Source: Synura sp. LO234KE
Taxonomy: Eukaryota; Sar; Synurophyceae; Synurales; Mallomonadaceae
Assembly: GCA_015143735.1 (NCBI GenBank)
Contig: VKHC01000511.1
Coordinates: forward strand, 1 to 11,460
Direction: 5' to 3'
Length of the DNA stretch: 11,460 bases
In this document: positions 1-8,721 of the stretch, piece after piece
Layout: every line of letters begins with the position of its first letter
Position numbering within the stretch: the first letter of the stretch is position 1
The notes under the pieces: model-generated
Database searches by the model: none
What the model saw: only the letters and a program-made list of their open reading frames with translations
What the model was told of the DNA's origin: nothing
Made by a program: the position numbers and the translations under genes

Positions 1-1
1 A

Positions 2-1253
2 GCGCTCGACGAGCAGTCGGTATGTTGTCTGGCGCTGCAGGAGGCGGCTTTCATGGGCTCTCACGACAGAGTGCGTAAGCCTGCTCCGTAAACTAATGAA
101 TCTTCAGACTGACGTGTTGCCTGATGTGTGTGATTGCTGCTTATACTTCGTCCTCTGCACCTGTTGACTTACAGTTACGTCTTCACGTGTTGTCTCCACT
201 TGTCTTGTTGTCTGTCACAAATCTCCTCCGTCTCGAAGACTCCAAATAAAGGAGATAGTGCAGCTAACCTCAGGGGCCGGTATGGGAAATGGAAGGCCAA
301 GGTGAATGGGTTACGGTTAGGGAGAAGTGTGGTCTCAAGCGGTTGGGGCCATATACTGTTCACTGCAAATGTACTTTAGTCACATCCCAGCACTGGTGTT
401 CCCCAATCATTCAACTCTATCATTCCTCAGGTCAGTGGTAACCGATATTTGTCGGATGAGCTCCACCGTTACGGGAGACAGGGACTCGAGCTGTTCGGAT
501 ACGAGCCGGCGGTGGAGGATAAGCGGAACCAGATTCCGGCCACAAAGTAAGCGGGCAATGGGAGGGAGGGAGGAGTACATCCTTTCCGATCCGCGTCATA
601 TGACACTGTCTGCCTACCTGTCGATCCCCCACTTTAGGAGCGGGTTCATCTGTGCCAAAGAGAATGTGAAATGTCCCACCCCACAGCTGGAGAAGGTCAA
701 GAAACCGTCGGCATCTGACTCTTTCTCCAATACTGGTGGGACGAAACTCATGGACAGCACGGGGTCCTGCGCCCTGCACATGGGCACCGACTATAGAGGA
801 GGTGAGAGTGGAGGGTGGGGTTCGCCATTGGCCTTGACTGTTCCACCGACCGCGCTCTCTCCCCTCCCTGTGTACAGGAGGATTTGACTTGGAGGTGATG
901 GAGCAGGTGGACCTCGCCCCGGAGGACTGCTGCGCGTGAGTACTAATTGCGTCTGGGGTCACGACGCTGGCATGTATCCTCACAACCGCCAATATCCGTT
1001 ATGTGACCTTGCACCGCTCTGCCCCTTGGCTTGACTCCTCCCATCCGTCCATTCCCCACCCACCCGCATTCCTTTCCCCTCCCCCCACCGGCATTCCTTC
1101 CTTACTCCCAGGGCCTGTGAGAACAACCCGTCCTGTTCCCACTTCACCATGGACCCGCACTCCGGGATATGCTACATGAAGTCCGGGAAGGGCACTGTCG
1201 TCACTGGATTCCCGGACGTAAAGCACTTGATCAGTGGAGACGTCATCCGGTAG
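2..1253 (+). CDS. PAN/Apple-domain protein, 3' part (5' end outside window), five exons
   Basis: Exons 2-70, 431-546, 638-801, 878-935 and 1112-1253 join in a consistent phase into 182 residues ending at TAG. Donors are gtgcgtaag, gtaagc, gtgaga and gtgagt, and acceptors end in cctcag, ctttag, tacag and cccag. Residues about 106-182 form a PAN/Apple module: Cys at 106, 134, 135, 138, 144 and 156, with the motifs EDCCAACENNPSC, HFT and CYMKSG in the usual order. PAN domains are disulphide-stabilised folds that bind protein or carbohydrate, so a secreted or surface protein is likely. No signal peptide is visible because the start lies left of the window. Residues 1-62 (including YLSDELHRYG and LELFGYEP) belong to a region I do not recognise. 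The 360-nt first intron is the longest and could hide a small exon. The PAN call is firm, the exact role is unknown. Confidence 0.75.
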
Positions 1254-1480
1254 TGGACATGGGACATGGGACGAGGACAGGGAGACGGAGATCGTCGCGT
1301 TGCAGAACCGGGAGAATTACGTCAACGTACAGTGGAAATCTGTAGTCTGGTTCTCATACAGTGGGATGATCACGAGGTAGGGGTGGTACTCCTTACCTGT
1401 TCCACTGGTATAGTTCAGAAGGACATCGGCGATTATACTGCACCGTAGAAGGATCGAATGGAGACATTCGCCGGAAGTAA
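1252..1480 (+). other. Possible downstream coding frame or alternative 3' exon of the PAN gene
   Basis: Just after the PAN stop, the frame containing codon 1252-1254 stays open and reads protein-like (TEIVALQNRENYVNVQWKSV, then VWFSYSGMIT). If a 42-nt intron (gtaggg at 1377 to tatag at 1418) is removed, it continues through LYCTVEGSNGDIRR to a TAA at about 1480. The PAN frame itself, read past TAG 1251, is also open to 1376. No upstream acceptor or ATG clearly starts either frame, and the donor is only moderate. This may be a true last exon reached by an unseen splice, a decayed 3' end, or chance. I assign no function. Confidence 0.2.
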
Positions 1481-2492
1481 GTAATTCGGGTGGATGACAA
1501 ACAGAAACATAAACACGACCATGTCGTTGCAGTTGAATGTACTTTCGAGGCAAGGAGGTAAGTTAAAAGCGTTGGGAGGCGATCAAGGGCCCTCCCTCAC
1601 CACCGTGGACTATCCTGTTCCCTTCCGCTTGCGGTACTAGAGCATAAGAAAATAAGGATCTCTGTACTAGTCGTCTGTTTGTTCCTCCTTGCTTAATTTC
1701 GTGACTCGTGCGTCCTTACGTGCGAAGTTAAGAAAGAATAGCGATAGAATAAGATATGAAGTAAAATTAATTTTCCTTTGTACTTAATAGAATAAATGTC
1801 TTTTATGTTGTCGCTTCCTCTGTATTATCATAGAGAAGTTCACCCTTCTTTAACGGTGAGACTATTAGTTGTATCCCGATGTATGATACTAGTCGATCTA
1901 GGTAGAAAGTTACATGTTTGCCAGCAATTGGCGAAAATAAGAACATTTTTGCGCAAGAAAATCAAATTGTTATAATTGCACACCGGGATTATGCAAGCGA
2001 CAAACAGCACCAGTCAAATCATTCTTTCATGCTCCTCTGCATTACTAGCCTGCTGTCTGCATATACCACCAATATGGGGAAAGTCCCGTTACAAACGCTC
2101 CTTGCGCTCTTCCAAACCTCTTCGAACTGTAATTAACTGTATGATTTTCGGGAATTACAATTATTTAGCATTATTAGTAAATAAATAGAATCTATCCCCG
2201 TAAAGCAACTTGACCGACGAGTTCCTAAATATATTCCGTCTCCGACACATCGTAGAATTGAGCAAGCAGTAGGGTAGATTACCAAGCTAGAATATCAGCC
2301 AAGAAAAGGATTTACTTCAACGCAACAGAGATTCAGTCTGATAATCACGTAGAACGTGAAGATTATAATGAATCTAGCAAGAGTTGAAGTAAAAAGTAGC
2401 AATAATTTGAGAAAACTATACCAACTAATGCTATATGATAATTAGTGAATTAAACAAGTACTAAGAAGCACAGTGTCTATAACACGACGAAA
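1481..2492. other. AT-rich intergenic spacer between convergent genes
   Basis: No protein-family signal or RNA gene was recognised on either strand. A canonical AATAAA at 1791-1796 on the plus strand is a possible polyadenylation signal for the PAN gene, although it lies about 540 nt beyond its stop. Two good-looking GTAAGT donors at about 1478 and 1559 bracket a 25-nt piece after a ttgcag acceptor, but no frame through it gives a convincing protein. Confidence 0.5.
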
Positions 2493-4421
2493 TCAAGGAT
2501 TTCCTTGACCCCAGGAGGCGCATAACAACCAGATTTTGCGATTCACGGCCTTTGTTAGGTAAGAAAACATGCGGAATATCAAAAATAACACACCCGTGTT
2601 CTGATCCCCTCCGAGGGAGGCGAACAATGTCTTCATTTTCTGCGAGCGCGCATACGCCAGAGCGGTTTTACCATTCTGTAAAGCAGATGAAGTTAACATA
2701 CGCAGCACTTGGAGCAAAGATTACCTTATCCCGATGGTTCAGAACGGCGCCTCGGGCGACCAGCAGCTCCGCAATATCGACGAAGTTCCCTTCCGCGGCC
2801 CTGTGCAGTGGCGTTTTCCCGGTCTAGATCAACGAGCAGCAACACAAGACATGGGGTCCGCTGTGTAACGGACAGATGCCGCGTACGGTTACGCCGGCTG
2901 GGTCGCTCACGTTGTCCTGAGCGTGCACGTCGGCCCCGCGGTCCAGTAGCAGTGTAACGGATTCCTTTGCTCCCACTGTAGCGGCATATGCAAGGACCGT
3001 CGCTCCGGCCTACGTATGCAGAATTAGGGCAAGGTAAGGAGTACATTAGCTCAGCATATCTCTATATATTCGTAGTCTCCACCAAGTCCCCCCAAGGAAT
3101 GTAGACAGACACGTCTCTCCTCCGGCCCCTCCCTCACCACGCCATCACCTTGTTTCGCTCATTCACCGCGGCTCCCATGTCCAGCAGCAATTCCACAAGC
3201 TCTGCATTCTCATAATGAAACATCAGTGCCGTGTGTCCCCCCTGGCATAGCACAACACCGATATAACAAGGGCACTTCAGGATGAAGTTCTCGGATACGC
3301 TACAGTGTGCCTATTCCCCCTTCGCTGGAGCCCTCACCTTATTTCTCCAATTCAAATTGGCTCCCCGTTCTAGAAGCAGTCTGCTGATACTGGGTGAGCA
3401 GTAGGTTATCATCAAGGCGGTGTTTCCGAACTGGAACGAAGACAGAAGGTGAGGCCAAAGCATAATCTATATATCCTATATCATCATCTAGTTTGGAAGC
3501 CCACAAGATGTCCCCCCCTTTTGGATACCACACGGGTACACTAGATAAACATATTCGCAAATTGGATAGGTATCTATTGCAAATATAATCCTATTCCCCC
3601 CACCTCGTCTTGCCCTTCGACGTCCACTCCATAGTCCAGCAGCACTCTCACGACTTCTAACCGGTCCATGAGACAGGCTTGCTTGAGCGGAGTACATCTG
3701 CCCTTTTGATTGCAATGGTATAATTATTGGCGTGAAATGAAGGAGGAAAACAAGGGCGGATGAATGATAGCTACAGTCAAGTGCAAGGAACTGTGTAATG
3801 ATAGCTACAGTCTAGTGCAAAGAACTGTGTAATATTCAATAGATTTTCGCGGTTTGGAATAAACTAAACGAATTCCCTCTCACCCTCTCGTCTGGTTTGT
3901 TCATCTCCGCGCCATTCTCCAGCAACAGTCGCACAAGCTCCGGATAATCCCACGAGCAGGCTTGATGCAACGCACTTTTCGGCTAAATCAATCGGCATAA
4001 GGAATAACATGTTATAAAGTATGTTATACTCTCGGGTTGTTCGGACCAACACACGACGCGCTTTTTATCTGAATATTACACATTCTACTTACCATACCGC
4101 CCATGTTCACGTCCAGCCCGAGTTCAATCATGAGTCTAACGTCCGTTAATCGTCCTCTTTGAACTGCATGCAGGAAGACTTGGCTCGGATTCTGGAGCAT
4201 ACATACGATAGGTGATATGCATGAATCGTTGAGAACAAGAAGAGGAGTGCAAGTTGTTTGGAAGCTCCACCCATAACACCTTCACGATTAACATAATAGA
4301 GCTTAGCATATGATTATATTGGTATAAGAAATAAAATTGATAGCATCGTGCCTCACCGGCGACTGCGATAGTCTCTTTTGAATCAACTTTTTCCTGCGAA
4401 GTTCGGAGCTTAGCGTAGATT
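2493..4421 (-). CDS. Ankyrin-repeat protein, eight repeats, one repeat per exon
   Basis: Read on the minus strand, the coding exons are 4421-4357 (N-terminal piece), 4191-4093, 3982-3884, 3702-3604, 3430-3338, 3241-3149, 3009-2911, 2823-2725 and 2675 onward. Every internal exon is 99 or 93 nt, in phase 0, and encodes one ankyrin repeat of 33 or 31 residues. The clearest are TGKTPLHRAAEGNFVDIAEL, GAEMNKPDE and LLLDRGADVHAQDN. Ankyrin repeats stack into a solenoid that binds partner proteins. No catalytic domain or membrane segment is evident, so the protein is probably an adaptor. The 5' end is uncertain: the open frame runs to 4497 without an ATG, and 4421 follows a good acceptor (tatccag), so a start exon probably lies upstream, perhaps ending at a donor near 4640. 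The 3' end is also uncertain: the unspliced frame stops at 2493, while a 44-nt intron (gtgtgt to aacaaag) would move the stop to 2461. Confidence 0.85.
3763..3830. repeat. Two-copy 34-bp tandem duplication inside an ankyrin-gene intron
   Basis: Copy 1 is 3763-3796 and copy 2 is 3797-3830. Both begin AATGATAGCTACAGTC and end GAACTGTGT, and they differ at only two positions (A/T and G/A). The pair lies wholly within the 181-nt intron 3883-3703, so it does not affect the reading frame. It looks like a recent local slippage or duplication. Confidence 0.9.
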
Positions 4422-4497
4422 CTGGATATATTGCGATATTGTGATCTTTATAGAAATTTATGATGATGGTAATAAACTTATCATGCACTAGTAATGA

Positions 4498-5700
4498 TCA
4501 CGTAAGCATTTTACACATTTCCCGTTTACGTGGCAGTAAACAAAATACTATTAAAGAAAATACGGTAGATAGAAAAAGAACGAAACACAAATCCTGTCAC
4601 TCGCAATGGCAATTGAGATTCGAGAGATAACGTTTTTCACCTGCTTGCTGTTTTGTACCAGCCGAAAAAGAGACACGAGGGACTGATAAAACAAAGACAC
4701 ATAGGAATAAATTAATCGCAGGACAAGGTGTTAAAAGTGAAAATTACAATAACGTGCAAGGAAAATGCACAAGGGAAAAAAAAAAACAGTTCGAAAGATC
4801 CCAGCTGCCTGGTAATGATATATCATCACTCCAAGTATGTATTGAACATACATTTCAAAATGTAAAACATTCCAGCAACTGTGATATACGACGGAGAATG
4901 GAAAATAATGATAATAAAGGGATCACCTTGCTCCTGCGAAGTGAGATCACTTAGCGACATAATTAATTCTACACCCAAGATCAATTGCACTTTTTAGTGC
5001 TCGGTTGCACTACGCAGATTTTTTCATACTGTGGACATTTTTCTATTTCATTCAAATAGTAGTTACTAGTAATATTTTCAAATGTATTTCGAGAAAAAAG
5101 CTCGAAGCGATTCAGTGTTGGGATCGTGAGGCAATAATGAAATCACAAGGATAGTAAAGAAAAAAATTGGATGGCGAAACGAAAGTTTTGGATGGGGTAG
5201 TTTTCCTTACTATTACGATAGTGGCTATCACTATCTCATCACTGTGTTTCAGCTGTAACTTAACGCAACAATTTCTATCCGATTCTTTTTTTGTCCTGAT
5301 TAAGTAAACTAAGAGTATATATAGGAAAAACAGTAAGATTATTCTTTTTTCTCTAAACGTCTGAGTGATTATTTAAGCCTTAAATTTTATCTTTTGACTT
5401 CCTTCACCTTTTTTTGGTGTGGATTATGAATCGCGCGGTTTTTGAAAAGTCTGCAGCGGGGGTTAAATTTGGAAGAAAGAGATAAAAATAAGAGAGGGTA
5501 CAGGAGCTCAACGGCTAGTATATTGAGACAGCAGAGGAGACTGGAAGGGCATTATTTAGGGAAGTACAATTTATTAGTTCAGAAAAAATATTGAATCGGC
5601 GCCACATTTCTGATGGAATCCTCAAAAATTCCCTTCCTTTCAGTCAAGAGTGATAGACGTGTTAACAGTAACAGAAACTTTCCTGTCTACACGGTCTTCT
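4498..5700. other. AT-rich spacer upstream of the ankyrin gene, no gene seen
   Basis: Long A and T runs (for example the A-run near 4779-4788) and frequent stops in all frames. The region probably holds the ankyrin 5' UTR or start exon and its promoter: an AAGCAG|GTGAAA donor on the minus strand at 4641/4640 fits the phase of the 4421 acceptor, but the frame before it has no ATG. A perfect 7-bp inverted repeat (GATAGTG, 5-nt loop, CACTATC) sits at 5217-5235, and its function is unknown. No tRNA, rRNA or snRNA was recognised. Confidence 0.4.
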
Positions 5701-5769
5701 TCTTCTTTCGGATCTTTCTCCAAACTCTGCTGAATCCCCTTCTCGCAAAGCTGACCTTCCTATATCTGA

Positions 5770-6612
5770 TTTCTTGTCTGAATTTACTCTCGCACCATTA
5801 AGTATTTTCAAAAACCTCGTTCCAAGCGTCGTACCTCCTCCTTCAACGGAGCAAACCATCGGAGAGCTATGCTTGATTACAGCTTAATCCCTACTAACAA
5901 GTGGCGCTCCTCCGACTTAGACTTCAGATCTATTGTAGCTCCCACCTTCATATCTGATCATCGCTTAATCTACTCTAAATTTAGTTGGAAACTTCACGTT
6001 AGTATCAAAAAACAACCTCAACACAAACATCGTTGTTATGACGACCGGCTCCAGCACTCTTCAAACTCTAATCAGCCATCGTCAGCCCATGAAATATTCT
6101 ATTCCTAAGATACACCTACCTTCTCCTCACAACTACTCTAATCTCGTTTCATTTACCCACACAACGTTAGAGACCCCCTTACTACTACCTCCTGTAACCA
6201 AAGAATTTGAACAGCATCCTTGCCCATGGATATTCACTCTAGTGTGCTCAGCCCGTAGTCACTTTCATACTTTACGCGAAAAATATCGATCAAATCCTTC
6301 AAATTCCTCCTATAGAGAACGCTCTAATGTCGCTGCTCTTAATCTCGCAAATGCTTACACTCATTCTATTGAAAATTAGTATTATTCTTAAATTTTTGTG
6401 CTCGTATATATAGTGCAACATCATGGCGATAGTCAATTCACTGAGGCATGGAAATTCGTCAAGTCAATATGCAGACGCAAACAACGGTCCAAAACATCAT
6501 CGCTGCTAACTCTCCAGATGAGTTTTAAAATTGTGTGGCGGTTGGTGCACACCATAAATTTTTCTACTCCAGTGCTGAGAGGTTTCGACGCAGAATTCGT
6601 CAATAAGGTATA
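5770..6612 (+). mobile_element. Degenerate RTE-like non-LTR retrotransposon remnant (endonuclease end plus linker)
   Basis: Conceptual protein similarity jumps between two frames. Frame 2 near 5777 reads SEFTLAPLSIFKN. Frame 1 from about 5818 reads KRRTSSFNGANHRRAMLDYS, then WRSSDLDFRS and ISDHRLIYSK. This is the C-terminal order of apurinic-like endonucleases of RTE-type LINEs (the IDYILV, WRSS..D and SDH..V blocks, with the catalytic SDH histidine kept). After a shift to frame 2, 6250-6379 reads SHFHTLREKYRSNPSNSSYR, and 6420-6480 reads GDSQFTEAWKFVKSICRRKQ, as in the linker before reverse transcriptase. Stops at 6106-6108 and 6377-6379 break the frame. No reverse transcriptase follows, and I found no target-site duplication or tail. 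It is an inactive fossil. The clade call rests on motif memory, not on an alignment. Confidence 0.65.
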
Positions 6613-6972
6613 AAATCATCGTCATCTAAGCCATTAAAATTTCTGTCGCCAAAGACTCGGAAATGACAAGCTTCGAAAACTGACAGCTTCAACTCGAAAC
6701 TATATTCTTCCATTTTAACTCTGAAATTATCATCTTTCTCTCTCTGAACATTTGCATTACGGTATGGGAGTTTTGATAAGACAATTTTGTTGCTTCTGAC
6801 TCTTTAGCTATCTTAATAATTGCTTGTTTACGAGCCACCTTTCATCGTTAAAACTGTTCCAGGCACAATACAAAAATATTGTCGTGCAGAAGGGCGTTAC
6901 AAAGGAATAAGTAACTGTAAGAAAAGACATTTTTGATTTTCTTTCCCTCCGTCTGCATGTGGTAACTGCTAG
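6613..6972. other. AT-rich spacer after the retroelement remnant
   Basis: No reverse transcriptase motif and no other coding signal was found in any frame. This may be unrecognisable retroelement sequence or host spacer. Confidence 0.4.
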
Positions 6973-7335
6973 GCGTTTTCAGAAGTCAATCCGCCCACTT
7001 TAATCTTGCACGATAAGACACATATTATTTTGTTTTCTACAGCTACAGATTGGTTATCTGATCATTTTGGTGCACCGATGATACATTCCACCGCTAAAGT
7101 ACAGCGTGCACCGCCCGGTGAATTTACTGCTACAATTACTAATTCGGTCTTCATTCGCGTTAAGTACTATCGCTCGTCATCGACAACCTGCCTGTAGCCT
7201 ATCATAGCAGCCGGCCCGCGTCCTCCAAATGCTAACCGACTCGGAGACTTTGAATACAATATTGGGCTGAATTCGGTCCATGATCCTCAGCAGCTAATCC
7301 GGTATGTACTACTATATGGGGAACATTTAGAGTGA
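6973..7335 (+). pseudogene. Unidentified coding-like frame interrupted by one TAG
   Basis: One frame stays open from 6973 (after TAG 6970-6972) to TGA 7333-7335, apart from a single TAG at 7195-7197. It is richer in GC than the flanks and reads like protein on both sides of the stop (TATDWLSDHFGAPMI, RAPPGEFTATITNS, then PRPPNANRLGDFEYNIGL and HDPQQLIRY). There is no credible ATG start. I do not recognise the family. It could be a decayed host gene, an exon of an unseen gene, or a further piece of mobile DNA. No splice pair that neatly removes the TAG was found. Confidence 0.3.
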
Positions 7336-7770
7336 CTTTATTAGTCGGTGCCGCTACAGCACGGTATCGTATCACCCACTAATGTAGTAACTACAAATGA
7401 AGAAACTCTCGCAATCAGCCATCATATTAAGATATGGTTGAGCGAATCAGTTTTATATCTGGAAGAAAAAAATAAGGCTCGTTGAGGAATTAATTTTGCT
7501 AACTAGTCAAATCGTCATTCTTGTTAAAAAGTTGAGGTCTCTCGTCTATCTCCTCTTAATTTTTGCCAGTTGGTAAATAGGTTCTCTTGATTATTTGACA
7601 TGTCTGTGTAGGGTTATAACAATTCAGGTGAATGAATTTCTGGAAACTTCCCTTATTCGGCGAATACAGTTTGAAGAAAACGTAATTGCATACGAAAAAC
7701 TAAGAATTTATTTGTATCAAAAGAAAGATAAAATCAAATACATAAACGCATAGGCTAAGCATAACCATAA
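7336..7770. other. AT-rich spacer downstream of the RJL gene
   Basis: No gene or RNA was recognised. It presumably contains the 3' UTR of the minus-strand GTPase gene. No canonical AATAAA was noticed close to its stop on that strand. Confidence 0.4.
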
Positions 7771-8535
7771 TCACACTCTCGTTTTCCTCAATACTGTTTG
7801 AAATAACGAGTCAAACACTTCATTTACATTTGCACCTGTTGAAGCGCTTGTCTCAAAATACTGCAATCCTTTAGAGGCAGCATATTGCCTTCCCTCGGTG
7901 TCTATACAGCAAGTCGTGAGGTATAAATGCAAGAATATTAATCTACACATAACAAACTCTTACCCGAAACTACTCTTTTCTTATCGATTTTGTTCGCGCA
8001 AAGAACAGTTGGAAGTTCTCTTAGATTCGCACCATACTTTGAGGCCTCAGCAATCCAATTATCCAGCTCCTCAAAGCTTTCTCTCGAGGAGACATCATAA
8101 ACAAGAATCGCCCCTTGGGTATCTTTGTAAAACTCATTTCTTATATCAAAAAAATCTGGATGCCCAGATAAATCCCAAAAGTTTACTCGAACAGTGATTC
8201 CATCCACCTAAATGAAGTAAACGCAGAATTCATGAATATGTTATTGGATGAAGCAAAATTTTACGAAGCAAATTGTGTGCGTTTAGTTGGAAATTGGATG
8301 AGGCAATAGAAGCCCACACCTGCACTGGTTTCACCCCATAGTCAACACCAATGGTAGCTATATATTTTGATACAAATCTCTCTTCACAATAACGCTTAAT
8401 TAAACAACTCTTTCCAGACGTGAGCGATCCAACAGATAAAATCTTAATTCTAGTTATAGTGGGAGCTGCGATCGGAATAGGAGGAGCTGGTATTTTCGAG
8501 TTTTGTGACTGCCCTGATTTTCTCCTTTCATTCAT
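7771..8535 (-). CDS. RJL-family Rab-like small GTPase without a J domain, three exons, 196 aa
   Basis: Exons on the minus strand are 8535-8320, 8207-7964 and 7901-7771 (phases 0 and 1; introns of 112 and 62 nt), giving 196 residues and a TGA stop. An in-frame TAA two codons upstream fixes the ATG. GTP-binding motifs are complete: G1 GSLTSGKS (36-43), G2 T61 in YIATIGVDYG, G3 WDLSGHPDFF (83-92), G4 NKID (144-147) and G5 ETSA (170-173). His instead of Gln in G3 (DLSGH), RYCEERFVSKY and RNEFYKDTQG identify the RJL family, whose animal member is DNAJC27/RBJ. The chain ends RKTRV, with no cysteine for prenylation and no DnaJ domain, as in non-animal RJLs. Residues 1-28 are a Pro/Ser-rich lead. The family is linked to flagellated or ciliated lineages, and its biochemical role is poorly known. 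The gene is head-to-head with the CDK11-like gene. Confidence 0.93.
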
Positions 8536-8721
8536 TTTTTAGTAGTTAATACTGATATTTTTTTCCATCCAAATGAAATATTGACAGAATAACTGCCACC
8601 AAACAAATCAGGTCAAATTCATTCAAAAATTTTCTTGTGACTTTGGCTTGTGGGGGATAAAAAGTGCTAGGCTAGGACTAGTGAGCTCTTGGTTCTTACT
8701 CTCAGGAAATTTGAAATTTCC
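8536..8721. promoter_or_regulatory. 186-bp shared spacer between divergent RJL and CDK11 genes
   Basis: The two ATGs point away from each other, so both 5' UTRs and core promoters must fit here or overlap the coding ends. Visible items are an AT-rich TATA-like GATAAAAAG at 8656-8664, a short CTAGG-type repeat at about 8668-8681, and a palindrome at 8705-8721. TTCTTACTCTCAG ending at 8704 resembles a splice acceptor, so a 5' UTR intron for the kinase is possible. Promoter function is inferred from the layout only. Confidence 0.5.
8705..8721. repeat. Perfect 17-bp palindrome abutting the CDK11 start codon
   Basis: GGAAATTT, a central G, then AAATTTCC, with the ATG directly following at 8722. 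Arms are 8 bp with no mismatch. It could be a site for a dimeric DNA-binding protein, an RNA hairpin at the end of the 5' UTR (though a 1-nt centre cannot close a hairpin without opening some base pairs), or chance in AT-rich DNA. Confidence 0.85.

Noticed and set aside
271-298. 28-nt candidate exon inside the first PAN intron (ctcag|GGG to CAAG|gtgaat)
   Set aside because: Its length breaks the phase into the next exon and meets a stop at once.
1360-1478. Immunoglobulin-like fold suggested by KDIGDYT and YCTVEGSNG
   Set aside because: The two motifs are overlapping readings of the same bases in different frames. No single spliced frame contains both, and there is no matching upstream Cys/Trp strand.
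4303-4488. Open frame starting at 4488 as the N-terminus of the ankyrin protein
   Set aside because: The first codon there is GTG, not ATG, and no in-frame ATG lies between 4497 and 4357. Only the 3' part (4421-4357) is used in the model.
4391-4960. CCTGCGAAGT...CTTAGCG shared between about 4392 and 4934
   Set aside because: Short and imperfect, one copy in a coding exon and the other in spacer. Chance similarity is likely.
6613-7000. Reverse transcriptase continuation of the LINE
   Set aside because: No catalytic-core motif or other reverse transcriptase block was found in any frame.
7971-7973. Earlier donor (AGA|GTAGTT) for RJL exon 2
   Set aside because: It leaves exon 3 out of frame. 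The donor 10 nt downstream (CGG|GTAAGA) matches consensus and restores the RJL sequence.
8689-8721. Upstream extension of CDK11 to 8689
   Set aside because: Codon 8689-8691 is TTG. The first ATG in this frame is at 8722 and gives a natural N-terminus.
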